This document shows positions 7,044 to 15,247 of a DNA stretch of 36,887 nt, piece after piece; position 1 is the stretch's first letter; each line of letters begins with the position of its first letter. Below the pieces are notes generated by a model. The model saw only the letters and a list, made by a program, of their open reading frames with translations. It was not told where the DNA came from and made no database searches. The translations under genes and the position numbers were made by a program. Source of the DNA: GCA-002722245 sp038154685 (GTDB lineage: Bacteria; Bacteroidota; Bacteroidia; Flavobacteriales_C; GCA-002722245); the NCBI GenBank assembly GCA_038154685.1, contig JAYPYW010000028.1, forward strand, positions 1 to 36,887, in the 5' to 3' direction.

Positions 7044-8993
7044 ATGACTGTTAAAAAAAGAATGATATTGGGGTTTGGATTTGTAATCTCATTGATTGTT
7101 GGTGTTTCAATTTTTGCGGCTTTTAGTATAAATCAAATTCATACTTCGACAACAGACTTGTTTCAGCATCCATACACTGTTAATATGGCTGTATCAGAGA
7201 TAAGATATGTTCTTTCAGAATGTCAACGAGATATTGGAAAAGTTGCCACAGGGGAGCAAAAGGATCTTTCTTTTGCTAGAAATACTTTAGATAACCACTC
7301 AACTGTTATAGAGGAAAAGCTTAATGTTATAAAAAGTCAATTTTTGGGGGATAAGTCTTATTTAGATTCTTTTACATCAAAAAGTGAGACGCTAGTAAAG
7401 TCTTATCAGAAAATTTTAGAAGAGCCTAAAAATGCTAAATATGAATTTACCAATGTAACATCTAAAATCTATGACGCTACTCAAATCGAACTTGATAATT
7501 TTTTATCATTTGCAAAATCTAAAGGAGAAGAATTTTATGCGGAATCTATTATAAAAAAAGAAGAGTCAACTAGGTTTTTTTATATAGTAACTTTAATAAT
7601 TGTTATTCTAGCTGGATTATTGGCGAAAATTAATTTAGACGCTATTCTAAAACCTTTAAACTATGCAAAAGTTGTTGCTGAAGAAATTGCTACAGGTAAT
7701 TTAAAAGCTGAGTTTCAATCTTCCAAAAAGGATGAGATTGGAGAGACTTTGAGTAGTATACAAAACATTGTAGAGAATATTAAAAAAGCCTCTGCTTTTA
7801 CCGAGAAAATTGGTCAGGGAGAATACGATGCAGAATTTAAACCAGTAGGAGATCACGATACCTTAGGATATTCATTATTGGACATGCGTGAAAAACTACA
7901 AGCAGTAGCGGTTGAAGATGAAAGAAGAAACTGGGCTACAAGAGGTTTAGCTGTTTTTGCAGACATATTAAGAGGTAATACGAAAGATTTGGGTGTGTTT
8001 GGTCAAGCAATTATTTCAAAGTTAATCGAATACATGGATGCCAATCAAGGAGGTATTTTCATGTTAAACGATTCGGATCCAAATGATGCTCGAATGGAAT
8101 TAATTTCGGCTTACGCATACGACCGTCAGAAATTTTTAAATAAGGAAGTAAGGTTAGGTGAAGGATTGATCGGTCAGTCTTGGCAAGAGAGAGAAAAGAT
8201 ATACATGACTAATGTTCCTGATTCTTATGTGAATATTACATCAGGATTAGGGGAGGCCAACCCTCGCAGTGTTTTGATTATGCCATTAAAAGAAAATGAT
8301 GAAATCTACGGAATGATTGAATTGGCTTCCTTTAATGAATTAGAAGAATACGAAATCGAGTTTTTGGAAAGATTAACGCAAAGTATTGGGGCAACTTTCA
8401 AAAATTTAAAAACAAATCTCCATACCAATAGATTATTACAAGAGTCTCAGGATATGGCTGAGATGATGAGTCAGCAAGAAGAAGAGTTGAGACAAAATGC
8501 TGAGGAAATGCAGGCAACTGCAGAGCAGGTTCATCAAGAAGCTGAGAAGCATAAGATAGAGATGGACGGAATATTTAAGGAATTAAATTCAAGAATTAAT
8601 ATCCTTGATAAGATGTGTTTGGTTTCTGAAACAGACAAAAAAGGTAATATCCTTAAAATCAATAAAAAATTCATTGAAGTTGCTAAGTATACAGAAGAGG
8701 AGTTGGTTGGTCAACCACATAATATAGTTAGGCATCCAGATATGCCATCAGAAGCATGGAAAGCTTGTTGGTCAACAATTGGAAAAGGCGAAGCTTTTAG
8801 AGCAATTGTTAAGAATAAAGCAAAAGATGGAACTGCATATTGGGTTGATGCGGTAATTGCTCCAAAAATCGGCTCAAATGGTAAACCCGATGGGTACATA
8901 GGTGTAAGATATGACATCACTGAACAAATGATGAAGTTTGAAACTTACACCATGAAACTTGGAGATACGGAATATACAATCCCAACTAAATAG
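7044..8993 (+). CDS. Chemoreceptor-like sensor: 4HB, tandem HAMP, GAF, coiled coil, Aer-type PAS; no output domain
   Basis: This 649-residue protein begins with TM1 (about 8-30), a helical periplasmic domain (about 31-175, four-helix-bundle style) and TM2 (about 177-198). Two HAMP-like segments follow (about 197-245 and 246-290). A GAF domain spans about 305-455 ('YMDANQGGIFML'), then a coiled coil around 'MSQQEEELRQNAEEMQAT' (474-492). The protein ends with a PAS domain (about 515-630) containing 'GQPHNIVRHPDMP' and 'KDGTAYWVDAV', close to the FAD-binding PAS of the aerotaxis receptor Aer. There is no MCP signalling tip, histidine kinase, GGDEF or phosphatase module, so its output must pass through a partner. 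The TTG/GTG/ATG context has no good promoter box. Its GAF and coil closely match the receptor at 10557-12053. Ligand and partner are unknown. Confidence 0.85.
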   Translation: MTVKKRMILGFGFVISLIVGVSIFAAFSINQIHTSTTDLFQHPYTVNMAVSEIRYVLSECQRDIGKVATGEQKDLSFARNTLDNHSTVIEEKLNVIKSQFLGDKSYLDSFTSKSETLVKSYQKILEEPKNAKYEFTNVTSKIYDATQIELDNFLSFAKSKGEEFYAESIIKKEESTRFFYIVTLIIVILAGLLAKINLDAILKPLNYAKVVAEEIATGNLKAEFQSSKKDEIGETLSSIQNIVENIKKASAFTEKIGQGEYDAEFKPVGDHDTLGYSLLDMREKLQAVAVEDERRNWATRGLAVFADILRGNTKDLGVFGQAIISKLIEYMDANQGGIFMLNDSDPNDARMELISAYAYDRQKFLNKEVRLGEGLIGQSWQEREKIYMTNVPDSYVNITSGLGEANPRSVLIMPLKENDEIYGMIELASFNELEEYEIEFLERLTQSIGATFKNLKTNLHTNRLLQESQDMAEMMSQQEEELRQNAEEMQATAEQVHQEAEKHKIEMDGIFKELNSRINILDKMCLVSETDKKGNILKINKKFIEVAKYTEEELVGQPHNIVRHPDMPSEAWKACWSTIGKGEAFRAIVKNKAKDGTAYWVDAVIAPKIGSNGKPDGYIGVRYDITEQMMKFETYTMKLGDTEYTIPTK

Positions 8994-9003
8994 TTTCTAA
9001 TTT

Positions 9004-9018
9004 GAGATTGTAGATCTC
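9004..9018. repeat. Short hairpin GAGAT/ATCTC
   Basis: GAGAT-TGTAG-ATCTC lies just after the stop of the sensor gene, in the convergent gap. It has no T run, so terminator function is doubtful. Confidence 0.3.
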
Positions 9019-9055
9019 AGCCTGATCCCATCGAAGACTTGACGCAAGTTGAAAC

Positions 9056-9081
9056 AGCCCTTCGACAAGCTCAAGGTGTCA
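9056..9081. repeat. REP-like arm, CCTTCGACAAGCTCA type
   Basis: CCCTTCGACAAGCTCAAGG followed by TGTCA matches the core of a widespread intergenic palindrome family. Only one arm is seen here, between the two convergent sensor genes. Confidence 0.45.
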
Positions 9082-9107
9082 AAAAAAAACGCGATTTTTC
9101 ACTTGTC

Positions 9108-10556
9108 CTATTCAATAGGGAGTTTAATTGAAAAACAAGCTCCTCCTAAAGTTTTTGATTCATCAATCGTGATAGTTCCTTTTGCCTGCTTAATGATTTT
9201 ATTAGCGATGGAAAGACCTATACCTGTGGATTCAGTTGTTTTTGATTTCTCTAAAGTTTGGAATATTTCGAAAACCTTTTGTCTAAATTCTTTAGGTATA
9301 CCTGGGCCATTATCTTCAATGCAAAATGTTAGGTTTTCACTTTCTTTGTTGATAGACAGAGAGACCAGTATTTTCTCTTTATCATTATATTTTATTGCAT
9401 TATCTATAATATTAGATAAAACCTGATAAAGTTTTGTCTTATTGAAGTGGAACTGATTAACATACTTATCAATAGTGAATTCAACGTCTTTACTACGAGT
9501 GTTAAGGTTATCCTTAATTTCATTACATAATAAATCTAAGTCTATGCTTTCCTTCGAGTCTTTATCAACTTCAGCTTGAGAGTAGGATATAATATCGTTT
9601 ATCAAGTTATTCATAAACTTTACTCTATGCTTTATTGTTTTAAAATTGTCTCGTACTTCGGTTGGAAGTTCGTAACCTTCTAAGTCATCTTCAATAAAGT
9701 CTATAATTGTACTTATCGCCCTAAGCGGGCTTTTTAGATCGTGAGAGGCAATATGAGCAAATTTATTAAGTTCTTCATTTTTGTTTTGCAAGTTTAGGAT
9801 TGTGTCTAACAGTTTATCCCTCATGACAACTAACATTCTACCTAGTTCATCTTCTTTTGGATCGAAGGGAACGGAGCTATGATATCGCTCGTTTGCTATA
9901 TCATTAATGAAGTTTCCAATTAGTTCAATTCTTTCAACTTCTGATTCAAGAATTTCTTTCGCTTTTTCGTCTTTCGCTTGAGCTTTTCGTAAAAGAATTC
10001 CTTTTGATATAAACACTCCTAAAACCAAGAAGATTATAACTGCTGTATATCGAGATGAAGAATCAATTGCTGAATTTAAATTTAAGTTCGATAATTGGAC
10101 TAATTCATCTGCATATTTAATTACAGATTCGAAATGAGCATCAAAGTCAATATCTAGTTCCGTACCTGCAATCTCGTTTCCGAATTTATCAAAAAGTGCT
10201 TTTCTTTTTAGTAAAGTCGATTCATATTTTACAACAGAAGATTGAATATTTTTTAGATTATTAAGGATGATTTCTGGATATTTTTCATCTTTTAAAAAAA
10301 CATATATCAAAGTCTTTACTTTTTCTACTTTATCAATAATATCCTCGTTGAAATTTACTGTACTATCGCCAGTTAAATGCTCTTCAAACCAAAGGTGAGA
10401 GGTCGTAGTTAAATTCTTAACCTGATCACCAAGTTTTAAAAGAGGTATTTCTTTTGCAACAGCACTCGAGCTTTTATAGTCAACAAACCATATTAAACTG
10501 GATAGAAATATTCCCAAAATGAGGGAGGTGATTAAATATGTATTTGAAAGTTTCAA
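9108..10556 (-). CDS. Sensor histidine kinase with HLWFEE-type sensor domain
   Basis: This 482-residue kinase has TM1 (about 6-25), a periplasmic helical domain carrying 'LKLGDQVKN' and 'SHLWFEEHLTGD' (41-63), TM2 (about 171-188), a HAMP-like segment (about 205-250), HisKA with 'FAHIASHDLKSPLR' (His272) and HATPase_c with 'NIIDNAIKYN', G1 'DNGPGIP' (415-421) and G2 'TGIGLSIA'. The periplasmic domain is clearly homologous to that of the receptor encoded immediately upstream. The TTG start at 10556 directly follows the TAA of that receptor gene; no ATG is available before TM1. No response regulator is adjacent, so it is an orphan kinase, and its target regulator would be elsewhere. The kinase class is certain, the stimulus unknown. 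Confidence 0.88.
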   Translation of the reverse strand: MKLSNTYLITSLILGIFLSSLIWFVDYKSSSAVAKEIPLLKLGDQVKNLTTTSHLWFEEHLTGDSTVNFNEDIIDKVEKVKTLIYVFLKDEKYPEIILNNLKNIQSSVVKYESTLLKRKALFDKFGNEIAGTELDIDFDAHFESVIKYADELVQLSNLNLNSAIDSSSRYTAVIIFLVLGVFISKGILLRKAQAKDEKAKEILESEVERIELIGNFINDIANERYHSSVPFDPKEDELGRMLVVMRDKLLDTILNLQNKNEELNKFAHIASHDLKSPLRAISTIIDFIEDDLEGYELPTEVRDNFKTIKHRVKFMNNLINDIISYSQAEVDKDSKESIDLDLLCNEIKDNLNTRSKDVEFTIDKYVNQFHFNKTKLYQVLSNIIDNAIKYNDKEKILVSLSINKESENLTFCIEDNGPGIPKEFRQKVFEIFQTLEKSKTTESTGIGLSIANKIIKQAKGTITIDESKTLGGACFSIKLPIE

Positions 10557-12053
10557 TTAATTTTTTTCTCCTGAGTTTAATAATCTAATTTGTTTTTTTA
10601 ATTCAGCAATTTCTGAATCTTTTTGCTCAACCATTTGATTCATTGTCTCTGAAGTTGCTTGCATTTCCTCCATGTTTTGACGCATTTCTTCTTCCTGTTG
10701 ACTCATTACTTCTGCCATTTCTTGCGCTTCAGCTAATAGCTTAGTTGTTACAGATCCTGTTTTAGCGTTCTTTAATGTTGCAGCAATACTTTCAGAAACC
10801 TTCTCTAAAAATTCTTTTTGAGTTTCAGTGAATATTTCGAATGAAGCAATTTCTAATATTCCATAAATTTCATCATTAACAATTAAAGGGAATATGTAAA
10901 GACAACTAGGCGTTGAATCACCTAGTCCTGACTGAATTTTTGTATACCCTTGCGGTACATCTGTTATAAAAATAGGCTGTCTTTCCAAATAGCATTGTCC
11001 AACTAAACCTTCTCCTGGCTTAACTTTTTTTTCAAGAAACTTCTGGCGCCCATATGCATAGCAACCGGTTAATTCTAAAAAAGTATTATTGTTTTCATCT
11101 TCGTTAATGATGAAAATACCTCCTTGATTCGCATTTAGGTATTCAATAAGCTTTGAAATGATATTATTGGATAATTGATGCAAGTCGTCATTATTTCTTA
11201 AAATGTTAGAGAAATTCGCAAGACTAGCCACAATCCAATTTCGTTTCTTTTCTTCTTCTGAATTAGATTTTAAAGTGTCTCTCATATCTACCAAAGATTG
11301 AGCTAGATTGTCTTCGGAAAGATCCAAATCAATATTTGTGTTGTAATCCCCACTAGTGATTTCGTTAACAAATTTGTTTAGTTTTTCAAGTCTGATCTTC
11401 TCTAATTCAAAAAACTCTTCAGTTTTGGCTTTCGATTCAATGTTTGTTTGAGTTTTAAACATTATATATGCAATAATGAAGAATAAAATAGTTACTGCTA
11501 ATGCAATGGTTAAACTAAATGAAGTTATGCTAGATATGTCTTGATCAACGGTGTTGTTTACTAATTCAATAAGTTTATCAAGTTCGCTTTGCAAACCTTC
11601 ATACGTTTCATCGAATAATTGATCTAGTTCACTGCCTGCTTCTTCATTACTGGTGCCATTATCCATGTTAGTTTTTCTCTCTAACATGAATTTATTAAAG
11701 CCCTCTAATTGCTTTAAACAAGCACTTAAATGGGTTTTAAATTCTTCACTAGGAATAGGAAAGTTTTTTTGGTCAAATTTACCACCTTTTATGGCTTTGG
11801 TTAACAAAGATCTGCTGTTTTCAACCAAAGAGTTTATATCCCTTTCATAGTTAATTGTTTCATCTCCACTTATGAATTCTTCAAACCATAAATGTGCTTT
11901 TGTAGATTGGTTTTTGACTTTATCACCCAATGATATATAAGGAAGGTCTTTATCGTAAGTAGAGGTGGTTTTGAACTGAACAAAATATATTAATCCGCCA
12001 ATAATAAGGCCTAAACTAACAAATATTAGAAGTAATTTTTTTGATGTTTTCAT
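10557..12053 (-). CDS. GAF/coiled-coil membrane receptor lacking an output domain
   Basis: This is a 498-residue protein: TM1 (about 7-26), periplasmic sensor with 'SLGDKVKN' and 'AHLWFEEFISGD' (41-63), TM2 (about 178-199), HAMP-like region (about 220-263), GAF (about 270-425, 'YLNANQGGIFII') and a coiled coil with 'MSQQEEEMRQNMEEMQAT' (450-467), ending about 30 residues later. There is no kinase, MCP or cyclase domain. The sensor half matches the kinase encoded next (stop and start abut), while the GAF-coil half matches the receptor at 7044-8993. That makes it a domain bridge between the two. I infer that it works with the neighbouring kinase, perhaps in a mixed complex. It starts 10 bases after the stop of the barrel protein gene, hence one operon. 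Confidence 0.85.
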   Translation of the reverse strand: MKTSKKLLLIFVSLGLIIGGLIYFVQFKTTSTYDKDLPYISLGDKVKNQSTKAHLWFEEFISGDETINYERDINSLVENSRSLLTKAIKGGKFDQKNFPIPSEEFKTHLSACLKQLEGFNKFMLERKTNMDNGTSNEEAGSELDQLFDETYEGLQSELDKLIELVNNTVDQDISSITSFSLTIALAVTILFFIIAYIMFKTQTNIESKAKTEEFFELEKIRLEKLNKFVNEITSGDYNTNIDLDLSEDNLAQSLVDMRDTLKSNSEEEKKRNWIVASLANFSNILRNNDDLHQLSNNIISKLIEYLNANQGGIFIINEDENNNTFLELTGCYAYGRQKFLEKKVKPGEGLVGQCYLERQPIFITDVPQGYTKIQSGLGDSTPSCLYIFPLIVNDEIYGILEIASFEIFTETQKEFLEKVSESIAATLKNAKTGSVTTKLLAEAQEMAEVMSQQEEEMRQNMEEMQATSETMNQMVEQKDSEIAELKKQIRLLNSGEKN

Positions 12054-12063
12054 TTGAGTGTAC

Positions 12064-12849
12064 TTATTTCAAAAATCTAGTTGATAAACCTAAACTAATA
12101 AAGTAATCAGGCGCAATTTCAGTTAATCCAATACCCGCTGAGATATCAAATTGTAATAATGGTTTAGGAGAGTATGTGAAACCAGCATCAAACCTGTGAT
12201 CACCTTCCATGCCTTCTGTCATAAAACCATAGCTTTCTAAAAATAAACCTACTTGATTTGTAATATCAGTTCCCAAAACAGCAGTATAAATTCCTGTGAA
12301 AAGTAAATCATCGCCACTCCATTCACCTCCGAAATTATAGGCAAATCCCCATTTTTCGGAAAGTGTGTTTTCACCAATAAACCTAAAATCCATGGCAGCA
12401 TGCTGAGGTTGAAAAATATCTTTTCCTGTTGGTATTGTTACATGTGTTAAGAATGCTGCTTCAGGAATTAATCCATTTTCCTCTGAAATTTTGAATTTTC
12501 CTCCTACGGCTAATGGGCCAAAACCTTCATTTTTACTATTGAAAGAGTCACTTTTAAATTCTTCTTGAAAGACTTCTTGAATTAATCTTAATTCAAAAGT
12601 TTTAGTTAACCCAATTCTAAATAAGGACGTGTTATAAGTTAAGTTCGAATAATCTAAATTATCGCTAGGTTTATCTTTTTCAATAAAACCCCCAGTTTCT
12701 AGTTGAATAGATCCAACTGGGACAATACTAGCTGATTCGGTTTGGTCTGGTCTATCTGTAATTAATTCGTCAATATTTTCGGATTCTTGACTAAAACAAA
12801 TAGTGGCTGTTATTAAAACAGTCGATAAGGTTAGGAATGTTTTTTTCAT
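12064..12849 (-). CDS. Outer-membrane beta-barrel protein, Phenol_MetA_deg-like
   Basis: This 261-residue protein has a signal peptide (MKKTFLTLSTVLITATICFSQ, cleavage near residue 21) followed by 'LITDRPDQTESASIVPVGSIQLETG', the usual N-terminus of a large Bacteroidota family annotated as transporter or MetA-pathway (PF13557). The rest is alternating hydrophobic and polar beta strands, ending in 'YFISLGLSTRFLK', a typical barrel end. Family members are outer-membrane proteins whose substrate is generally unproven. It is the first gene of an operon with a GAF receptor and a histidine kinase, so it may be linked to sensing, but this is inference from position. Confidence 0.75.
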   Translation of the reverse strand: MKKTFLTLSTVLITATICFSQESENIDELITDRPDQTESASIVPVGSIQLETGGFIEKDKPSDNLDYSNLTYNTSLFRIGLTKTFELRLIQEVFQEEFKSDSFNSKNEGFGPLAVGGKFKISEENGLIPEAAFLTHVTIPTGKDIFQPQHAAMDFRFIGENTLSEKWGFAYNFGGEWSGDDLLFTGIYTAVLGTDITNQVGLFLESYGFMTEGMEGDHRFDAGFTYSPKPLLQFDISAGIGLTEIAPDYFISLGLSTRFLK

Positions 12850-12909
12850 ATTAATTTAACATTTCTCATTGAGTACAAGAAACGTCGATAGTTTAACGAA
12901 AGTTTCAGA

Positions 12910-12949
12910 AAATCTATCAACTAATAGATTTTGTCTTTCTTACAAAGAC
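12910..12949. repeat. Two small hairpins
   Basis: AATCTAT/ATAGATT (about 12911-12930) and GTCTTT/AAAGAC (12933-12949) lie side by side between the barrel gene start and the serS terminator. They may belong to the barrel gene leader. No clear -7 box was found here. Confidence 0.3.
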
Positions 12950-12956
12950 GATCGCC

Positions 12957-12991
12957 AAAAAAAACGCGAGTGATTAGACTCGCGTTTTTTT
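12957..12991 (-). terminator. Intrinsic terminator of serS
   Basis: CGCGAGT (12965-12971) pairs with ACTCGCG (12978-12984) with a 6-base loop. The stem is flanked by eight A and seven T, so it works on the minus strand after serS and could also act on the plus strand. Confidence 0.85.
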
Positions 12992-13012
12992 CTTAATATA
13001 TTTTCTAATTAC

Positions 13013-14284
13013 TTAAATTTTATCAAATCCAGTGTACTTCTGAAGTACTTCTGGAATAATAATATTTCCTTCTGAATCTTGATTGTTTTCAATCAGAGCC
13101 GCCATGATTCTAGGTAAAGCCAAAGCAGATCCGTTTAGGGTGTGGGCTAAAACAGGTTTATCCTGACCTTTTCTGTATCTCAATTTCAATCTGTTACTTT
13201 GGTAAGTTTCAAAGTTCGAAACAGAACTAACTTCTAACCATCTTTCTTGAGCTGCAGAATAAACTTCAAAATCAAAAGTTAAAGCAGAAGTAAAACCTAA
13301 ATCACCACCACATAATCTTAAAATTCTGAAAGGTAATTTCAATTGTCTAACTAACTCCTTAACATGATCAACCATATCGTTTAACACATTGTAGCTTTCA
13401 TCAGGGTGAACAACCTGAACAATCTCTACTTTGTCGAATTGGTGTAATCTATTTAATCCTCTTACGTCTTTACCGTAAGAACCAGCCTCTCTTCTAAAAC
13501 ATGGCGTATAACCACAGTTCTTTTTAGGAAGCTCTTCTTCGTTTAAAATTACATCTCTGTAAATGTTAGTAATCGGAACTTCTGCAGTAGGGATTAAATA
13601 TAAATCGTCACCAGTAACGTGGTACATCTGACCTTCTTTATCTGGTAACTGACCAGTTCCTATTCCTGATGCTTCGTTAATTAACAATGGAGGAATTACT
13701 TCAGCGTATCCACCTTTGTCAGCTTCATCTAAAAAGAAGTTAATTAATGCTCTTTGTAAACGAGCACCTTTTCCTTTATAAACAGGGAAACCAGCTCCTG
13801 TAATTTTTACTCCAGTTTCAAAATCAACTAAATCCTTTTCTTTTACAATATCCCAATGAGGCTTTGCGCTTTCATGAAGATTAGGAACAATTCCTTCTTT
13901 GTATACTTCTTCATTGTCCTCCTCAGAGTTTCCTGCAGGAACAGTTACGTGAGGAACGTTAGGAATATGGTAAAGTAGGTCGTTAAACTTTCCTTCAATA
14001 TCATTTAACCCTTCCTCTAAAGCTTTTTGCTCCGATTTGATTTCTTGAACTTTCGCTTTAGCAGCATTTGCTTCCTCAACTTTTCCTTCTTTGAATAAAC
14101 CTCCAATTTCCTTGGACATTTTATTTCCTTCAGCTCTTAAGTCTTCAACTTTAGCAATCGAAGCTCTTCTTTCAACATCAAGATCAATAATTTGCTGAAC
14201 AAGTGTTTCAGCATCAAGGTTTCTTTTCTTTAAACCTTCAATTACCTGTTCTTTATTCTCAAGGATATGTTTTACCTGAAGCAT
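13013..14284 (-). CDS. serS: Seryl-tRNA synthetase
   Basis: This 423-residue class II synthetase charges tRNA-Ser with serine. An N-terminal long coiled-coil arm (about 30-105, rich in Glu/Lys/Ala) grips the tRNA. The catalytic core shows motif 2 'CFRREAGSYGKD', the serine-pocket segment 'TAEVPITN', and motif 3 'NGSALALPRIMAALIENNQ' near the C-terminus. The length is normal and the gene is intact. It has its own -7 box 16 bases upstream and its own terminator, so it appears to be transcribed alone. Confidence 0.97.
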   Translation of the reverse strand: MLQVKHILENKEQVIEGLKKRNLDAETLVQQIIDLDVERRASIAKVEDLRAEGNKMSKEIGGLFKEGKVEEANAAKAKVQEIKSEQKALEEGLNDIEGKFNDLLYHIPNVPHVTVPAGNSEEDNEEVYKEGIVPNLHESAKPHWDIVKEKDLVDFETGVKITGAGFPVYKGKGARLQRALINFFLDEADKGGYAEVIPPLLINEASGIGTGQLPDKEGQMYHVTGDDLYLIPTAEVPITNIYRDVILNEEELPKKNCGYTPCFRREAGSYGKDVRGLNRLHQFDKVEIVQVVHPDESYNVLNDMVDHVKELVRQLKLPFRILRLCGGDLGFTSALTFDFEVYSAAQERWLEVSSVSNFETYQSNRLKLRYRKGQDKPVLAHTLNGSALALPRIMAALIENNQDSEGNIIIPEVLQKYTGFDKI

Positions 14285-14300
14285 AATTGTAAATTTTGGG

Positions 14301-14308
14301 CAAAAATA
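14301..14308 (-). promoter_or_regulatory. -7 box of serS
   Basis: TATTTTTG on the minus strand matches TAnnTTTG exactly and ends 16 bases before the serS ATG. Confidence 0.6.
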
Positions 14309-14310
14309 AT

Positions 14311-14374
14311 AAAAAGGTTTCAGGCTTCAGACTTCTGGGGTGACTAGATTTGAATTCTATTCTAACTGAAACCT
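14311..14374. repeat. Inverted repeat AGGTTTCAG / CTGAAACCT
   Basis: A 9-base arm at 14311-14319 is repeated inverted at 14366-14374, with related CTGTAATCTGTAA text following. It lies between rpmA and serS and overlaps the region upstream of the serS -7 box. It looks like a decayed intergenic palindrome. Confidence 0.4.
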
Positions 14375-14391
14375 GAGATCTGTAATCTGTA

Positions 14392-14427
14392 ATAAAATAA
14401 AAAAGGCTACTCACTTGAGCAGCCTTT
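14392..14427 (-). terminator. Intrinsic terminator of rplU-rpmA
   Basis: AAAGGCT (14402-14408) pairs with AGCCTTT (14421-14427), extended by CTC/GAG inside one mismatch, with a 4-base loop. On the minus strand a long T-rich run follows. Confidence 0.8.
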
Positions 14428-14451
14428 AATATTCTTAAATCAAGTGTTTAA

Positions 14452-14709
14452 TTAAGCCTGAGCTTCAACAGAAACAAATGATTTGTTGTTTTTCTTTTTC
14501 TTGAAAACTACAGTACCGTCAGTTAAAGCGTATAAAGTATGGTCTTTACCAATACCTACGTTTTCACCTGGGTGGTGCTTAGTTCCTCTTTGACGTACGA
14601 TGATGTTACCAGCGACAACAACTTCTCCACCAAATTTCTTAACTCCTAAACGTTTCGACTGCGAGTCTCTTCCGTTGTCCGTAGATCCAACTCCTTTCTT
14701 ATGTGCCAT
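14452..14709 (-). CDS. rpmA: 50S ribosomal protein L27
   Basis: This 85-residue basic protein begins 'MAHKKGVGSTDNGRDSQSKRLGVKKFGG', the canonical L27 N-terminus that reaches the peptidyl transferase centre. The short N-terminus is MAHKKG directly, with no cleaved extension of the Firmicutes kind. 'RQRGTKHHPGENVG' is the second signature. It lies 22 bases after rplU, the standard L21-L27 operon. Confidence 0.97.
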   Translation of the reverse strand: MAHKKGVGSTDNGRDSQSKRLGVKKFGGEVVVAGNIIVRQRGTKHHPGENVGIGKDHTLYALTDGTVVFKKKKNNKSFVSVEAQA

Positions 14710-14731
14710 TTCTTAAAAAGTTTTTTAATTA

Positions 14732-15046
14732 TTAATTAGCAGAAATTGATTCAATTTTAATTTGAGTGAACGCCTGACGGTGTCCATTTTGCTTTTGGTA
14801 TCCTTTTCTTCTTTTCTTTTTGAAAACGATTACCTTATCTCCTTTAACGTGTGAAACTACTGATGCAGTAACTTTCGCACCTTCTACAGCTGGGGCGCCA
14901 ACATTAACTTTCCCATCATTGTCTACTAATAGAACTTTGTCGAAATCAACTTTCGCTCCTTCTTCAGCATCCAAACGATGAACAAAGATCTGCTGATCTT
15001 TCTCTACTTTGAACTGTTGCCCTGCTATCTCTACAATTGCGTACAT
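14732..15046 (-). CDS. rplU: 50S ribosomal protein L21
   Basis: This 104-residue protein begins 'MYAIVEIAGQQFKVEKDQ' and carries the C-terminal 'FKKKRRKGYQKQNGHRQ' 23S rRNA-binding segment, both diagnostic for L21. It is the first gene of the rplU-rpmA operon, with a well-formed promoter 37 bases upstream. Confidence 0.97.
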   Translation of the reverse strand: MYAIVEIAGQQFKVEKDQQIFVHRLDAEEGAKVDFDKVLLVDNDGKVNVGAPAVEGAKVTASVVSHVKGDKVIVFKKKRRKGYQKQNGHRQAFTQIKIESISAN

Positions 15047-15083
15047 AATACAGCTAATTTAAATTTAATAAATTTTGGGTCTG

Positions 15084-15113
15084 CAAAGATAGAACTAATT
15101 ATCAGAATATCAA
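15084..15113 (-). promoter_or_regulatory. Promoter of rplU-rpmA
   Basis: On the minus strand TTG (15113-15111), a 19-base spacer and TATCTTTG (15091-15084) match the Bacteroidota sigma consensus at both elements. This is the best promoter in the window. Confidence 0.8.
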
Positions 15114-15159
15114 AGCGCAAAATAAACCCCAAAGTATAAGCCACTTAAATACGTGAATT

Positions 15160-15171
15160 TTGTTGCAACAA
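15160..15171. promoter_or_regulatory. 12-base palindrome TTGTTGCAACAA upstream of the HMA genes
   Basis: A perfect inverted repeat lies 28 bases upstream of the HMA gene's -7 box, in the divergent gap with rplU. It could be an operator for a metal-responsive regulator or chance. Confidence 0.3.
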
Positions 15172-15198
15172 ATATTAGCTTCCGATTGTTTTAATTAG

Positions 15199-15206
15199 TA
15201 CATTTG
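15199..15206 (+). promoter_or_regulatory. -7 box of the HMA gene pair
   Basis: TACATTTG is an exact match to TAnnTTTG, 41 bases upstream of the ATG. No TTG at the right spacing. Confidence 0.55.
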
Positions 15207-15247
15207 AGGAACGTTTTTTGGAATAATTTTCTGATTTATAAAACAGT

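Noticed and set aside
9049..9426. Plus-strand open frame of 125 codons
   Set aside because: It is antisense to the ATPase domain of the histidine kinase, whose motifs are clear on the other strand.
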